A DNA stretch of 16,941 bases from CAXYVX01 sp964292495. Its GTDB lineage: Bacteria; Patescibacteriota; Saccharimonadia; Saccharimonadales; Saccharimonadaceae. The translations under genes were made by a program, and so were the position numbers. The notes beneath the pieces were generated by a model, which was given only the letters and a program-made list of their open reading frames with translations, was not told where the DNA came from and did no database searches. Shown here one piece after another: positions 1-6,612 of this stretch. The stretch is taken from contig CAXYVX010000019.1 in assembly GCA_964292495.1 (NCBI GenBank), positions 1 through 16,941 of the forward strand, written 5' to 3'. The first letter of the stretch is position 1. Each line of letters starts with the position of its first letter.

Positions 1-1794
1 CCAACTTTTTTGTTGAGCCTTTGCCGCTTCTGGCGTTCTGGCGAAATAGCCAATGTTCAAACTCATTTTATTTTCAATCGCAGTCTGCCCAAGAACATTA
101 AATTCGCGCAAATCTCCGGACGCCGACAAATCCAAATTCACCAAATTTGTTTGCGTGATTTTCTTCACGCCTTGTAGGTTCAGCGAAAATTGATAAGCTG
201 CGGTCTTATCTGCAAATTTAGCGAAATTTTGCATTCTGGACTGCGCATTTGGCGAGAAAAACACATCAGAAAATTGCAATAAAACTACCGCCAAAAAAGC
301 TAAAGTAAGAATTATCACCGCGTTTTCAGTGCGATTTTTTATCTTTGAAAATATATTATTTTGCGAAAACAAAACGATTTTTGACAACGCGTTCATGAAA
401 GAAAAAATCGCGAAAAATTGCAGCGCGTAATAAAACGGCCATGCCTCGCGCGCCGATGCACGGAAATTCTGCCAAATTTTCAAAATGAAATCTGGAACCG
501 GATATTTGAAAATTTCCGTTCCCGCAAACTGAATTGACGGCGAGAGAGCGAGAATCAAAAGCCCAACAACCGACGCAAAAATCAGCCAAAACCGCAACTT
601 TCCGAACGACAAAATCTTTGTTTTTATTCGCGAAAAAATGTTTATCTTCTCGCGGAAAATTTTCAAAATCCAAGCTGCGCCAGCAAATAAAATCGCGAAA
701 ATTGCGCCGGCGCCAAGCCACATAAATGTTTCTGACGAGCCAGATTTCGCGATGCTCCCAACAGCGCCAGGGAAAACAGATGAATATCCGCCAGGGGCGA
801 AAAAGCTCGCCAGATCAAAACCTTTGTCTTTAAGATCAACTGCGCCCGAATTTCCGCCAAGCGAAAATCCTCCAATCAGCGCAAATGCAAGCAAAGCGAT
901 CACAAGTGGAACGGCAAATCTCACCGCTACATTCGCGAACAATTTGCGTTCGCGAGCCGTCGAAATCAGCACAGAATTTATAAACATTAAAACCGCCATC
1001 ATCGGTGCGAAATACGGATGAATCAACATCGTTATGACAAAAATTGCAGACCAAATCAGCACGAATTTTGCGTTTTTTGACGAGTGAATTTTCGCGAAAA
1101 AATCGTTTGAGTAGATTATGATTTTTGACAATAAATTATGCACTTTTTCGCGCGATTTTGTTTTTGAAAAAACGCTTTGTGAAAACAACTTTTTGCGATA
1201 TAAAATCAAAACAAAACCGAGCAAAATCAGCCATTGCGCGCTTAATGCTGTGTGATAAAAAGTTCGCGCAATTAACATCGGCGAAACAACAAAAAATATA
1301 CATCCGACGAGGATAAAAATACATAGAAATTGCTCGCGAAGAATTTCGTCTTTGAATGTGAATTTCGCGAAAATTTTCTTAAAAATCCATAGCAAAATCA
1401 TGGCGGAAAGTGCTCCAAAAATCGCGTAATTCAACAAAGCAAAAATGCCAAAATATTGGAAATTCGCAGGCAAGAGATTTCCGAAAAATCTGAAAATAAG
1501 CGCAAAAAGCGGAATGCTGTCCATGAAGGTGATCGGGATCCCGGAAGGCGTCGCGAGGGTTGTGATGCGGCCGCCAGACGACCCGGCGCGGAAAAATTCC
1601 CAGCCAAGTTGATGCTGTCCCGTGTCATGCGCAAAATCAGTAAAAATCCATGAAACGTTCGTTGGATCGGCCAAATTATATCCATAGAATAAGCCAAAAA
1701 ACACAATTCCAACAATCGCGCCAAGAAGCGCAATTACCGCAGATTGCGAAAAAATCGTCCAAATTTTTCGCGAAAAATCGTGTTTATTCGCCAT
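1..1794 (-). CDS. DUF6311-type polytopic membrane protein (partial, C-terminus beyond left edge)
   Basis: An uninterrupted frame reads from an ATG at 1794 down to base 1 with no stop, giving at least 598 residues. I translated it by hand and found no frameshift. A first membrane helix lies near residues 17-37, followed by an extracytoplasmic-looking loop with a DTGQHQLGWEFFRAG motif and then DSIPLFALIF. This is the pattern I associate with DUF6311, an uncharacterised membrane family resembling GT-C glycosyltransferases. Many further hydrophobic segments follow, and a segment reading FRASAREAWPFYYAL lies in the last third. The start is supported by a GGGAGG Shine-Dalgarno at 1798-1803. The gene overlaps the upstream peptidase stop by 11 bases, so the two are probably translationally coupled. 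Integral membrane location is clear. A glycan or lipid-linked sugar transfer role is inference from family resemblance, and I know of no proven substrate. Confidence 0.8.
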   Translation of the reverse strand, partial: MANKHDFSRKIWTIFSQSAVIALLGAIVGIVFFGLFYGYNLADPTNVSWIFTDFAHDTGQHQLGWEFFRAGSSGGRITTLATPSGIPITFMDSIPLFALIFRFFGNLLPANFQYFGIFALLNYAIFGALSAMILLWIFKKIFAKFTFKDEILREQFLCIFILVGCIFFVVSPMLIARTFYHTALSAQWLILLGFVLILYRKKLFSQSVFSKTKSREKVHNLLSKIIIYSNDFFAKIHSSKNAKFVLIWSAIFVITMLIHPYFAPMMAVLMFINSVLISTARERKLFANVAVRFAVPLVIALLAFALIGGFSLGGNSGAVDLKDKGFDLASFFAPGGYSSVFPGAVGSIAKSGSSETFMWLGAGAIFAILFAGAAWILKIFREKINIFSRIKTKILSFGKLRFWLIFASVVGLLILALSPSIQFAGTEIFKYPVPDFILKIWQNFRASAREAWPFYYALQFFAIFSFMNALSKIVLFSQNNIFSKIKNRTENAVIILTLAFLAVVLLQFSDVFFSPNAQSRMQNFAKFADKTAAYQFSLNLQGVKKITQTNLVNLDLSASGDLREFNVLGQTAIENKMSLNIGYFARTPEAAKAQQKSW

Positions 1795-3082
1795 ATTCCT
1801 CCCACCATTCAAGCGAAATCGGCTCTTCGTCAAGCATTTTTTTAATATTTTCCGGCAAATACTCCGAGTTCAAAACCACGCCAGACAAATGCTCGTCCGC
1901 CCAGCTCTCGCTCATCGCCCAAAATCCATCATTTCCGACTTTCGCGCCCCAAGAATTTTCAATTTTATACCATTTTGCGGCGCCTCGCGAAACGTCCGCG
2001 CCAACAATCAACACGTCGTGATCTGCCAAATCTTCATGTGAGCGGACGACGTCTTTTCGCGAAATATCAAATTTCACGCCAAACAAATTGTCGAGATCGT
2101 AAACTTTTTCATCCATCACACCTTGGTTTTTTGTCGTCATATCTCGCGACGAAGCAATGTCCGCCGTGACGCCTTCGCCTCTTTTAAGCTGCGTCAAAAT
2201 CAGAGGTTTAATCTCGGAAATCGGCAGATTTAAATAGGGAAGTTGCTCGCCGCTCATGAGTCGCGCATGCTTTTCTTGGTACATTTTCCCGTATTCAAGC
2301 GTCGGAATATCTTGAATTTGAACATGTTTTTTTGAAAGTTTTCCAACGCCAAGCCAATTCGCGAATTCTTTTGGCGTGCCAGAAAATTTCTTAATTTTCT
2401 TTTTATCGTCTCTGTAAGACCAGGAAAATTTTTTCGGCGGTTCACCCAAACTGATCGACAGAACTCTGTAAACATCCGCCAAAATTTCGTTTTTCTGCGC
2501 GATGAAATCTGCTTCTGATGATATTTCGCGAATTTTAATCCCACCGCGTCGCAGAATTCTCGTCAAAACATTATCCAAATTTCGCGTCATTCGCGAATTT
2601 TCACTCTCAGGCATAACATTTTGTGGCACCAAACCGTATTTATCAATCAAATTATCCGCAAGCGTCGCCCAGCCACCATCGCCCTGAGGATGATCAAAAA
2701 TAAAGCAGTTCTCTCTTGAACTGAGCGAACTTTTCCTGAATTTCCAAACCAAATCAAGAAACGCGTTGCTTTTTTCCAGCTTGTCATAAAAGAAATTAAA
2801 TGTCTCAGAAAAGTCCATGTTTTTGATCTTCTTGGCGCTCTCAACTTGGTGGCGGATCTGATTCAGCTCAGCGAAAAGCCAGCACAAGCCAGCGCCTTTT
2901 TGATCTTTAATATTTGAAGTTTCAAGTTCCAAATTCCAAGTTTGTGGCAAATTTCGCGAAAAACCGCGATCCTCGCTGCTGAAATAAATTCCGTTTGCAA
3001 CGACCGTTCTCCTGGCGAGATCTGTGCGAATGTCGCCAGTTTTCGCGATTTTTTTTATTTTATCAAGATCAAAATCTTTCAT
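1784..3082 (-). CDS. pepC: C1-family cysteine peptidase (bleomycin hydrolase / aminopeptidase C type)
   Basis: A 432-residue protein with the papain-like catalytic set in the spacing of the C1B subfamily. Gln61 and Cys67 sit in a DQKGAGLCWLFAELN motif, His355 in DHDVLIVG, and Asn376 in KIENSWGAKVGNDGFW. No signal peptide or membrane helix precedes the catalytic domain, which fits the cytosolic, self-compartmentalised aminopeptidases of this family that trim oligopeptides. The length matches the family (about 440-460). The start at 3082 has AAGGAGG just upstream and a -10 box about 22 bases before it. A longer frame from 3241 exists but its extra 53 residues overlap the divergent gene and look non-coding. 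The gene is first of a two-gene operon with the DUF6311 membrane protein. In an auxotrophic organism its plausible job is releasing amino acids from imported or recycled peptides. The gene name is by family; the protein is divergent. Confidence 0.88.
   Translation of the reverse strand: MKDFDLDKIKKIAKTGDIRTDLARRTVVANGIYFSSEDRGFSRNLPQTWNLELETSNIKDQKGAGLCWLFAELNQIRHQVESAKKIKNMDFSETFNFFYDKLEKSNAFLDLVWKFRKSSLSSRENCFIFDHPQGDGGWATLADNLIDKYGLVPQNVMPESENSRMTRNLDNVLTRILRRGGIKIREISSEADFIAQKNEILADVYRVLSISLGEPPKKFSWSYRDDKKKIKKFSGTPKEFANWLGVGKLSKKHVQIQDIPTLEYGKMYQEKHARLMSGEQLPYLNLPISEIKPLILTQLKRGEGVTADIASSRDMTTKNQGVMDEKVYDLDNLFGVKFDISRKDVVRSHEDLADHDVLIVGADVSRGAAKWYKIENSWGAKVGNDGFWAMSESWADEHLSGVVLNSEYLPENIKKMLDEEPISLEWWEEYGE
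1798..1803 (-). promoter_or_regulatory. Shine-Dalgarno inside the peptidase gene for the DUF6311 protein
   Basis: GGGAGG on the minus strand, three bases before the ATG at 1794, lies within the last codons of the upstream peptidase gene. It fixes the start of the membrane protein and implies coupled translation. Confidence 0.7.
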
Positions 3083-3104
3083 TTTCCTCCTTAGTTTCCT
3101 GAAC

Positions 3105-3124
3105 ATATTACCATTTTTCGCGAA
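3105..3124 (-). promoter_or_regulatory. Promoter of the C1 peptidase operon
   Basis: On the minus strand TTCGCGAA (3117-3124) is followed after six bases by TGG-TAATAT, with the -10 hexamer at 3105-3110. The predicted start of transcription is near 3098, giving a leader of about 16 nt that just holds the AAGGAGG ribosome binding site. The octamer is shared with the divergent promoter of the DHH gene. Confidence 0.6.
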
Positions 3125-3136
3125 ATTTGCTAAACT
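3117..3136 (+). promoter_or_regulatory. Promoter of the DHH phosphoesterase gene
   Basis: TTCGCGAA (3117-3124), six bases, then extended -10 TGC-TAAACT with the hexamer at 3131-3136. Only seven bases separate the hexamer from the ATG at 3144, so the transcript is predicted to begin at or within a base of the start codon. Confidence 0.6.
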
Positions 3137-3143
3137 GTTAAGG

Positions 3144-4292
3144 ATGAACGGACTAAAAATTACACACATTTCAAGCGACGCAGCACGCCTTCCTGAAAAT
3201 ATTCGCGAACAAGTTGAAAACGCGAAAAAAATCACCGTCATTCAGGCCGAAAATCCAGACGGCGACAGCATTGGATCGGCGCTGGCGCTCGAAGAAATTT
3301 TCGCGAATATGGGCAAAAAGGTCAGTTTGCATTGCCCGGTTCAAGTGCCAACGTATTTGCGATACATCAGCGGATGGGATAGAATTTTCACAGATTTTGA
3401 TTACGATGCGGATCTCGCGGTGATCGTTGACACTTCAAGCAAACTGCTTTTAAGCAAAACTCTCAGAAACCCGGCGGCGCGCAATTTCCTTGAAAAAACA
3501 CCGGTTCTGGTGCTTGATCACCACGTTCAAGTGAGGCCAGATTTGCCATTTGACGCAGAATATATCATCTCTGACACCGCGGTTTCAACTGGTGAAATGA
3601 TTTTTGACCTTTTTCGCGAACAGTCCGGTAATTTCACTGAAAAACCAATAAATTCCGCCGCGGCCGAAGATATCTACATTTCAATTCAAGCTGATTCGCT
3701 TGGGCTGACCACCGAAAGCACGACCGCCGAGAGTTTTATCGCGACCGGCGAACTTGTCAAACTTGGCGCAAACCCGTCAAAAATTGAAGAAAAACGGCGA
3801 GAACTTATGAAGAAAAAACCGGAAATTCTTGAATATAAAGGCCGGCTGATTGAGCGAATTGAATACTTTAACAGTGGCAGAACCGCGCTGATCAAAATTC
3901 CGTTCGATGAAATTCAAAAATATTCCAATGATTACAACCCGACGATGCTCGTTCTCGACGAGATGCGGCTCGTGGTTGGCGTGGATGTTGCGATCGGCGT
4001 GAAAATGTATCCTGACGGGAAAATAACAGGGAAACTCAGGACAAATATCCCGGTTTCTCATTTCATCGCGAAAAATTTTGGCGGGGATGGGCACGCATAT
4101 GCCGCTGGTTTCAGAATTTATGAGAATTATGATGATTTTCTTCGCGAATTCACAGCGACAATGGAAAAAATTTACGCAGAATACGACACTGAAAATTCGC
4201 GAACTTTTGGCTCGAAAATGGCGCGAGGAAACTACGAAAATGTGGTGAAAAACAACGATGAAAACATCGGCAGTTTTCGCATAAAAAAGTAG
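3144..4292 (+). CDS. DHH/DHHA1-family phosphoesterase (NrnA-like), motif I histidine missing
   Basis: A 382-residue protein with the DHH-family layout. Motif I is NPDGDSIGS with Asp39 and Asp41, motif II Asp96 is in VIVDTSS, the DHH triad is Asp125-His126-His127, and the DHHA1 domain carries GGDGHAYAAGF around residues 313-323. Relatives (NrnA and GdpP-like enzymes) degrade nanoRNA or cyclic dinucleotides such as pAp or c-di-AMP linear products using Mn2+. There is no PAS, GGDEF or CBS domain and no membrane segment, so a soluble NrnA-type role is the best guess. The residue four before Asp39 is Ala35, where the family normally has a metal-binding His. The start at 3144 is chosen because the -10 box lies at 3131-3136; the longer in-frame extension to 3024 would be upstream of the promoter. 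Transcribed divergently from the C1 peptidase. Confidence 0.85.
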   Translation: MNGLKITHISSDAARLPENIREQVENAKKITVIQAENPDGDSIGSALALEEIFANMGKKVSLHCPVQVPTYLRYISGWDRIFTDFDYDADLAVIVDTSSKLLLSKTLRNPAARNFLEKTPVLVLDHHVQVRPDLPFDAEYIISDTAVSTGEMIFDLFREQSGNFTEKPINSAAAEDIYISIQADSLGLTTESTTAESFIATGELVKLGANPSKIEEKRRELMKKKPEILEYKGRLIERIEYFNSGRTALIKIPFDEIQKYSNDYNPTMLVLDEMRLVVGVDVAIGVKMYPDGKITGKLRTNIPVSHFIAKNFGGDGHAYAAGFRIYENYDDFLREFTATMEKIYAEYDTENSRTFGSKMARGNYENVVKNNDENIGSFRIKK

Positions 4293-4322
4293 TTTTCAAA
4301 CACTGTAAACATAAGCGCGTTG

Positions 4323-4337
4323 TGCTATAATTATTTT
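4323..4337 (+). promoter_or_regulatory. Promoter of the amino-acid importer operon
   Basis: Extended -10 TGC-TATAAT, with the perfect consensus hexamer at 4326-4331, ends six bases before the ATG at 4338. Transcription is therefore predicted to start on the A of the start codon, so the binding-protein message would be leaderless. Unlike several other promoters here, it has no TTCGCGAA next to the -10. Confidence 0.7.
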
Positions 4338-5156
4338 ATGTTTAGGAAAGTTTTGGTGGGAACAGGAGCGGCGGCTTTCTGGGCTATCATTTTTGCAATT
4401 CTCATCGCCCTGAATCGCGGAGAACGGGGCGATCTCTTGAATTCTGTGCAGAAAAAAGGTGTTTTGGTTGTGGCGACCAGCGCGGATTATCCTCCGTTTG
4501 AATACCAGGATTTGAAAAACGGCAAAGACACAACCTCTGGAAGCGACGTTGAGCTTGCGAAAATTATCGCGAAAAAACTTGGGGTTCGTCTAGAAATTCA
4601 GAACATGAGTTTTAACACGGTTTTACTTTCGGTCTCAACAGGGAAAGCGGACCTCGGGATCAGCGCAATTTCCGCGACGCCAGAGCGGCAGCAATCTTTT
4701 GATTTTACAGATGTCTACTATACGCCAACAAATAAGCTTTTAATCAAAAAGTCAAATTTCGCGAAATTCAAGCAAAAAAGCGATTTGTCTGGCACGAAAA
4801 TTGGCGCGCAAAAAGGTTCAATTCAAGAATCCGTGGTTCAAGACCAGATTCCGGACGCAAAAGAAATCGGCCTGTCGAGCATTCCGGATCTGGCGAATGA
4901 AGTCAAAATAGGCTCAATGAGCGGCGTAATGATTGAGGGAATCATCGGTGAAAATTACATTTCAAATGACCCAGATTTGACTTTTGCAGACTTGCCAATC
5001 ACCAGCGACGCTTCGCAGAGTTATTCAATCGCCGTGCCAAAAGGAAATCCGGCCATGAAACAGCGCATAAACCAAATTATTCGCGAACTAAAATCTGACA
5101 GCACAATTGACGCGCTGATTGTTAAAAATTCAAAGGAGGCAGGAAAAAATGAGTGA
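4338..5156 (+). CDS. Amino-acid ABC transporter substrate-binding protein (SBP family 3), membrane-anchored
   Basis: A 272-residue extracytoplasmic binding protein for a polar amino acid. After a hydrophobic segment at about residues 8-26, the mature domain opens with GVLVVATSADYPPFEY, the hallmark of family 3 binding proteins. GKADLGISAISATPERQQSFDFTDVYY continues the first lobe. The N-terminus has no Cys, so there is no lipobox, and no clear signal-peptidase site follows the hydrophobic stretch; an uncleaved anchor is likely. The start at 4338 is chosen over the longer frame at 4320 because the -10 box occupies 4326-4331. The stop overlaps the start of the permease gene by eight bases. The ligand cannot be read from sequence; Gln, Glu, Arg, His and Cys are all used by relatives, and the following gene after the importer is cysS. 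Confidence 0.9.
   Translation: MFRKVLVGTGAAAFWAIIFAILIALNRGERGDLLNSVQKKGVLVVATSADYPPFEYQDLKNGKDTTSGSDVELAKIIAKKLGVRLEIQNMSFNTVLLSVSTGKADLGISAISATPERQQSFDFTDVYYTPTNKLLIKKSNFAKFKQKSDLSGTKIGAQKGSIQESVVQDQIPDAKEIGLSSIPDLANEVKIGSMSGVMIEGIIGENYISNDPDLTFADLPITSDASQSYSIAVPKGNPAMKQRINQIIRELKSDSTIDALIVKNSKEAGKNE
5132..5139 (+). promoter_or_regulatory. Strong Shine-Dalgarno for the permease gene
   Basis: AAAGGAGG ends nine bases before the ATG at 5149, inside the 3' end of the binding-protein gene. It decides the permease start (rather than 5119) and contrasts with the leaderless first gene of the operon. Confidence 0.8.
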
Positions 5157-5841
5157 TATAAATTTTGATTTTATTGGGAAATATTGGCCATATTTCACCG
5201 ACGGAGCGGCGCTGACGCTGATAATTTCCGTGTTTGTAATCGCGTTGGGAATGGTTTTGGGCGTGATTTTTGCGCTGATGAAGCGTTCGCGAATTTCACT
5301 GCTCCGCGCGATCGCCACAATTTACATTGAAGTTTTGCGCGGAACGCCGATGCTTTTGCAGATTTTGGTCGGATATATTTTGATTCGCGTTGATTTTGGC
5401 TCTTTCAATCTCGGGATTCTTAATGTTGACAGTTCGCGACTGATCCCTGGAATAATCGCGATTGGTATAAATTCGAGCGCGTACGTGGCGGAAATCATTC
5501 GTGGTGGCATAAATTCCATCGGTCAAGGACAAACCGAAGCCGCGCTTTCCCTCGGACTCAAACCGCTTCAAGCCATGCGCTATGTGGTCATGCCGCAAGC
5601 CATCCGCAACATTCTGCCATCAATTGGCAACGAATTCATCACCATCATCAAAGATTCGTCGCTGCTTTCAACCATCGGGATTATGGAGCTGCTGAACGGG
5701 TCGCAGACCGTCATTCTCGCAACATATCAGCCGCTCGCGCCCCTGATTGTCGCCGCAGCATTTTATCTCGTGATGACATTGGCGCTGGGCAGATTACTGA
5801 AATTATATGAAGATCACATAGAAAGGGCGTACGTAAAATGA
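5149..5841 (+). CDS. Amino-acid ABC transporter permease (His/Glu/Gln/Arg type)
   Basis: A 230-residue integral membrane protein, the usual size for a single permease that forms a homodimer. The first helix is at about residues 20-45. The RGTPMLLQ motif near residues 69-76 and the EAA loop EAALSLGLKPLQAMRYVVMPQAI near residues 140-162 are diagnostic of the HisMQ/GlnP family; the EAA loop docks onto the ATPase. The start at 5149 follows AAAGGAGG and lies within the end of the binding-protein gene. The stop overlaps the ATPase start as ATGA. With the binding protein before it and the ATPase after it, this completes a three-gene uptake system. Confidence 0.93.
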   Translation: MSDINFDFIGKYWPYFTDGAALTLIISVFVIALGMVLGVIFALMKRSRISLLRAIATIYIEVLRGTPMLLQILVGYILIRVDFGSFNLGILNVDSSRLIPGIIAIGINSSAYVAEIIRGGINSIGQGQTEAALSLGLKPLQAMRYVVMPQAIRNILPSIGNEFITIIKDSSLLSTIGIMELLNGSQTVILATYQPLAPLIVAAAFYLVMTLALGRLLKLYEDHIERAYVK

Positions 5842-6575
5842 GCGAAAAAATTATGATTGAGACGCAGAATTTGCGAAAAAAGTTCGGTAAAAATCACGTT
5901 TTAAAGGGGATTGATTTGAAGATCCGCGAAGGAGAAGTTGCGGTGATCATCGGTCCGTCTGGTGGCGGAAAATCAACTTTTTTGAGAATGCTCAATTTGC
6001 TCGAAAAACCAACCAGTGGAAAAGTGATATTTGAAGGGACAAGTTTAACTGAAAAAAACACAGATTTGGTCAAAATTCGCGAAAAAATGGGTATGGTTTT
6101 TCAAAGCTTCAATTTATTCGCGAACATGGATGTGATGGAAAATCTCGTTCTCGCACCGATGAAAACTCGGGATATTTCGCGAAAAGACGCCGAGAAGAAA
6201 GCGCGGAATTTACTCAAAACCGTCGGACTTGAAAAATTCGCGGACGCATATCCAATCACGCTTTCTGGCGGGCAACAACAGAGAATCGCGATCGCTCGGG
6301 CGCTGATGATGGACCCGGAAATCATGCTTTTTGACGAACCCACGAGCGCGCTTGACCCAGAAATGATCGGCGAAGTTCTAGAAGTTATGAAAAATCTCGC
6401 GAAAAACGGCATGACGATGGTGATCGTGACGCACGAAATGCAATTTGCGCGAGAAGTCGCGAGCCACGTGATTTTCATGCAGGGCGGAATCGTTGCGGAG
6501 GAAGGCACACCGATGCAGATTTTCACAAATCCGCGCAAAAAATCCACGCGCGAGTTTTTATCTCACATCCACTAA
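5838..6575 (+). CDS. Amino-acid ABC transporter ATP-binding protein (GlnQ-like)
   Basis: A 245-residue ABC ATPase with all motifs intact: Walker A GPSGGGKST (residues 39-47), Q-loop Gln89 in MVFQSFNLF, signature LSGGQQQRIAIARAL (142-156), Walker B Asp166 with catalytic Glu167 in IMLFDEPTSALDP, and H-loop His199. The length and the FQSFNLFANMDVMENL segment match the GlnQ/HisP polar amino-acid subfamily. It begins in an ATGA overlap with the permease stop, with a weak AAAGGG ten bases upstream, so coupling to permease translation is likely. No terminator is visible after it; 37 bases later cysS starts from its own promoter. Confidence 0.94.
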   Translation: MSEKIMIETQNLRKKFGKNHVLKGIDLKIREGEVAVIIGPSGGGKSTFLRMLNLLEKPTSGKVIFEGTSLTEKNTDLVKIREKMGMVFQSFNLFANMDVMENLVLAPMKTRDISRKDAEKKARNLLKTVGLEKFADAYPITLSGGQQQRIAIARALMMDPEIMLFDEPTSALDPEMIGEVLEVMKNLAKNGMTMVIVTHEMQFAREVASHVIFMQGGIVAEEGTPMQIFTNPRKKSTREFLSHIH

Positions 6576-6584
6576 TTCACAAAA

Positions 6585-6604
6585 TTCGCGAAAAATGCTA
6601 TGAT
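6585..6604 (+). promoter_or_regulatory. Promoter of cysS
   Basis: TTCGCGAA at 6585-6592, six bases, then extended -10 TGC-TATGAT with the hexamer at 6599-6604. Eight bases separate it from the ATG at 6613, predicting a leader of at most about two nucleotides. The octamer-to-hexamer spacing equals that of the peptidase, DHH and helicase promoters. Confidence 0.6.
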
Positions 6605-6612
6605 TTTAACAT

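Noticed and set aside
356..1733. Several short frames on both strands at the left end
   Set aside because: The minus-strand frame from 1794 is open across the whole region and encodes a coherent polytopic membrane protein; the short frames are shadows.
3024..3143. Upstream in-frame extension of the DHH gene
   Set aside because: It would place 40 residues upstream of the promoter and over the divergent peptidase gene.
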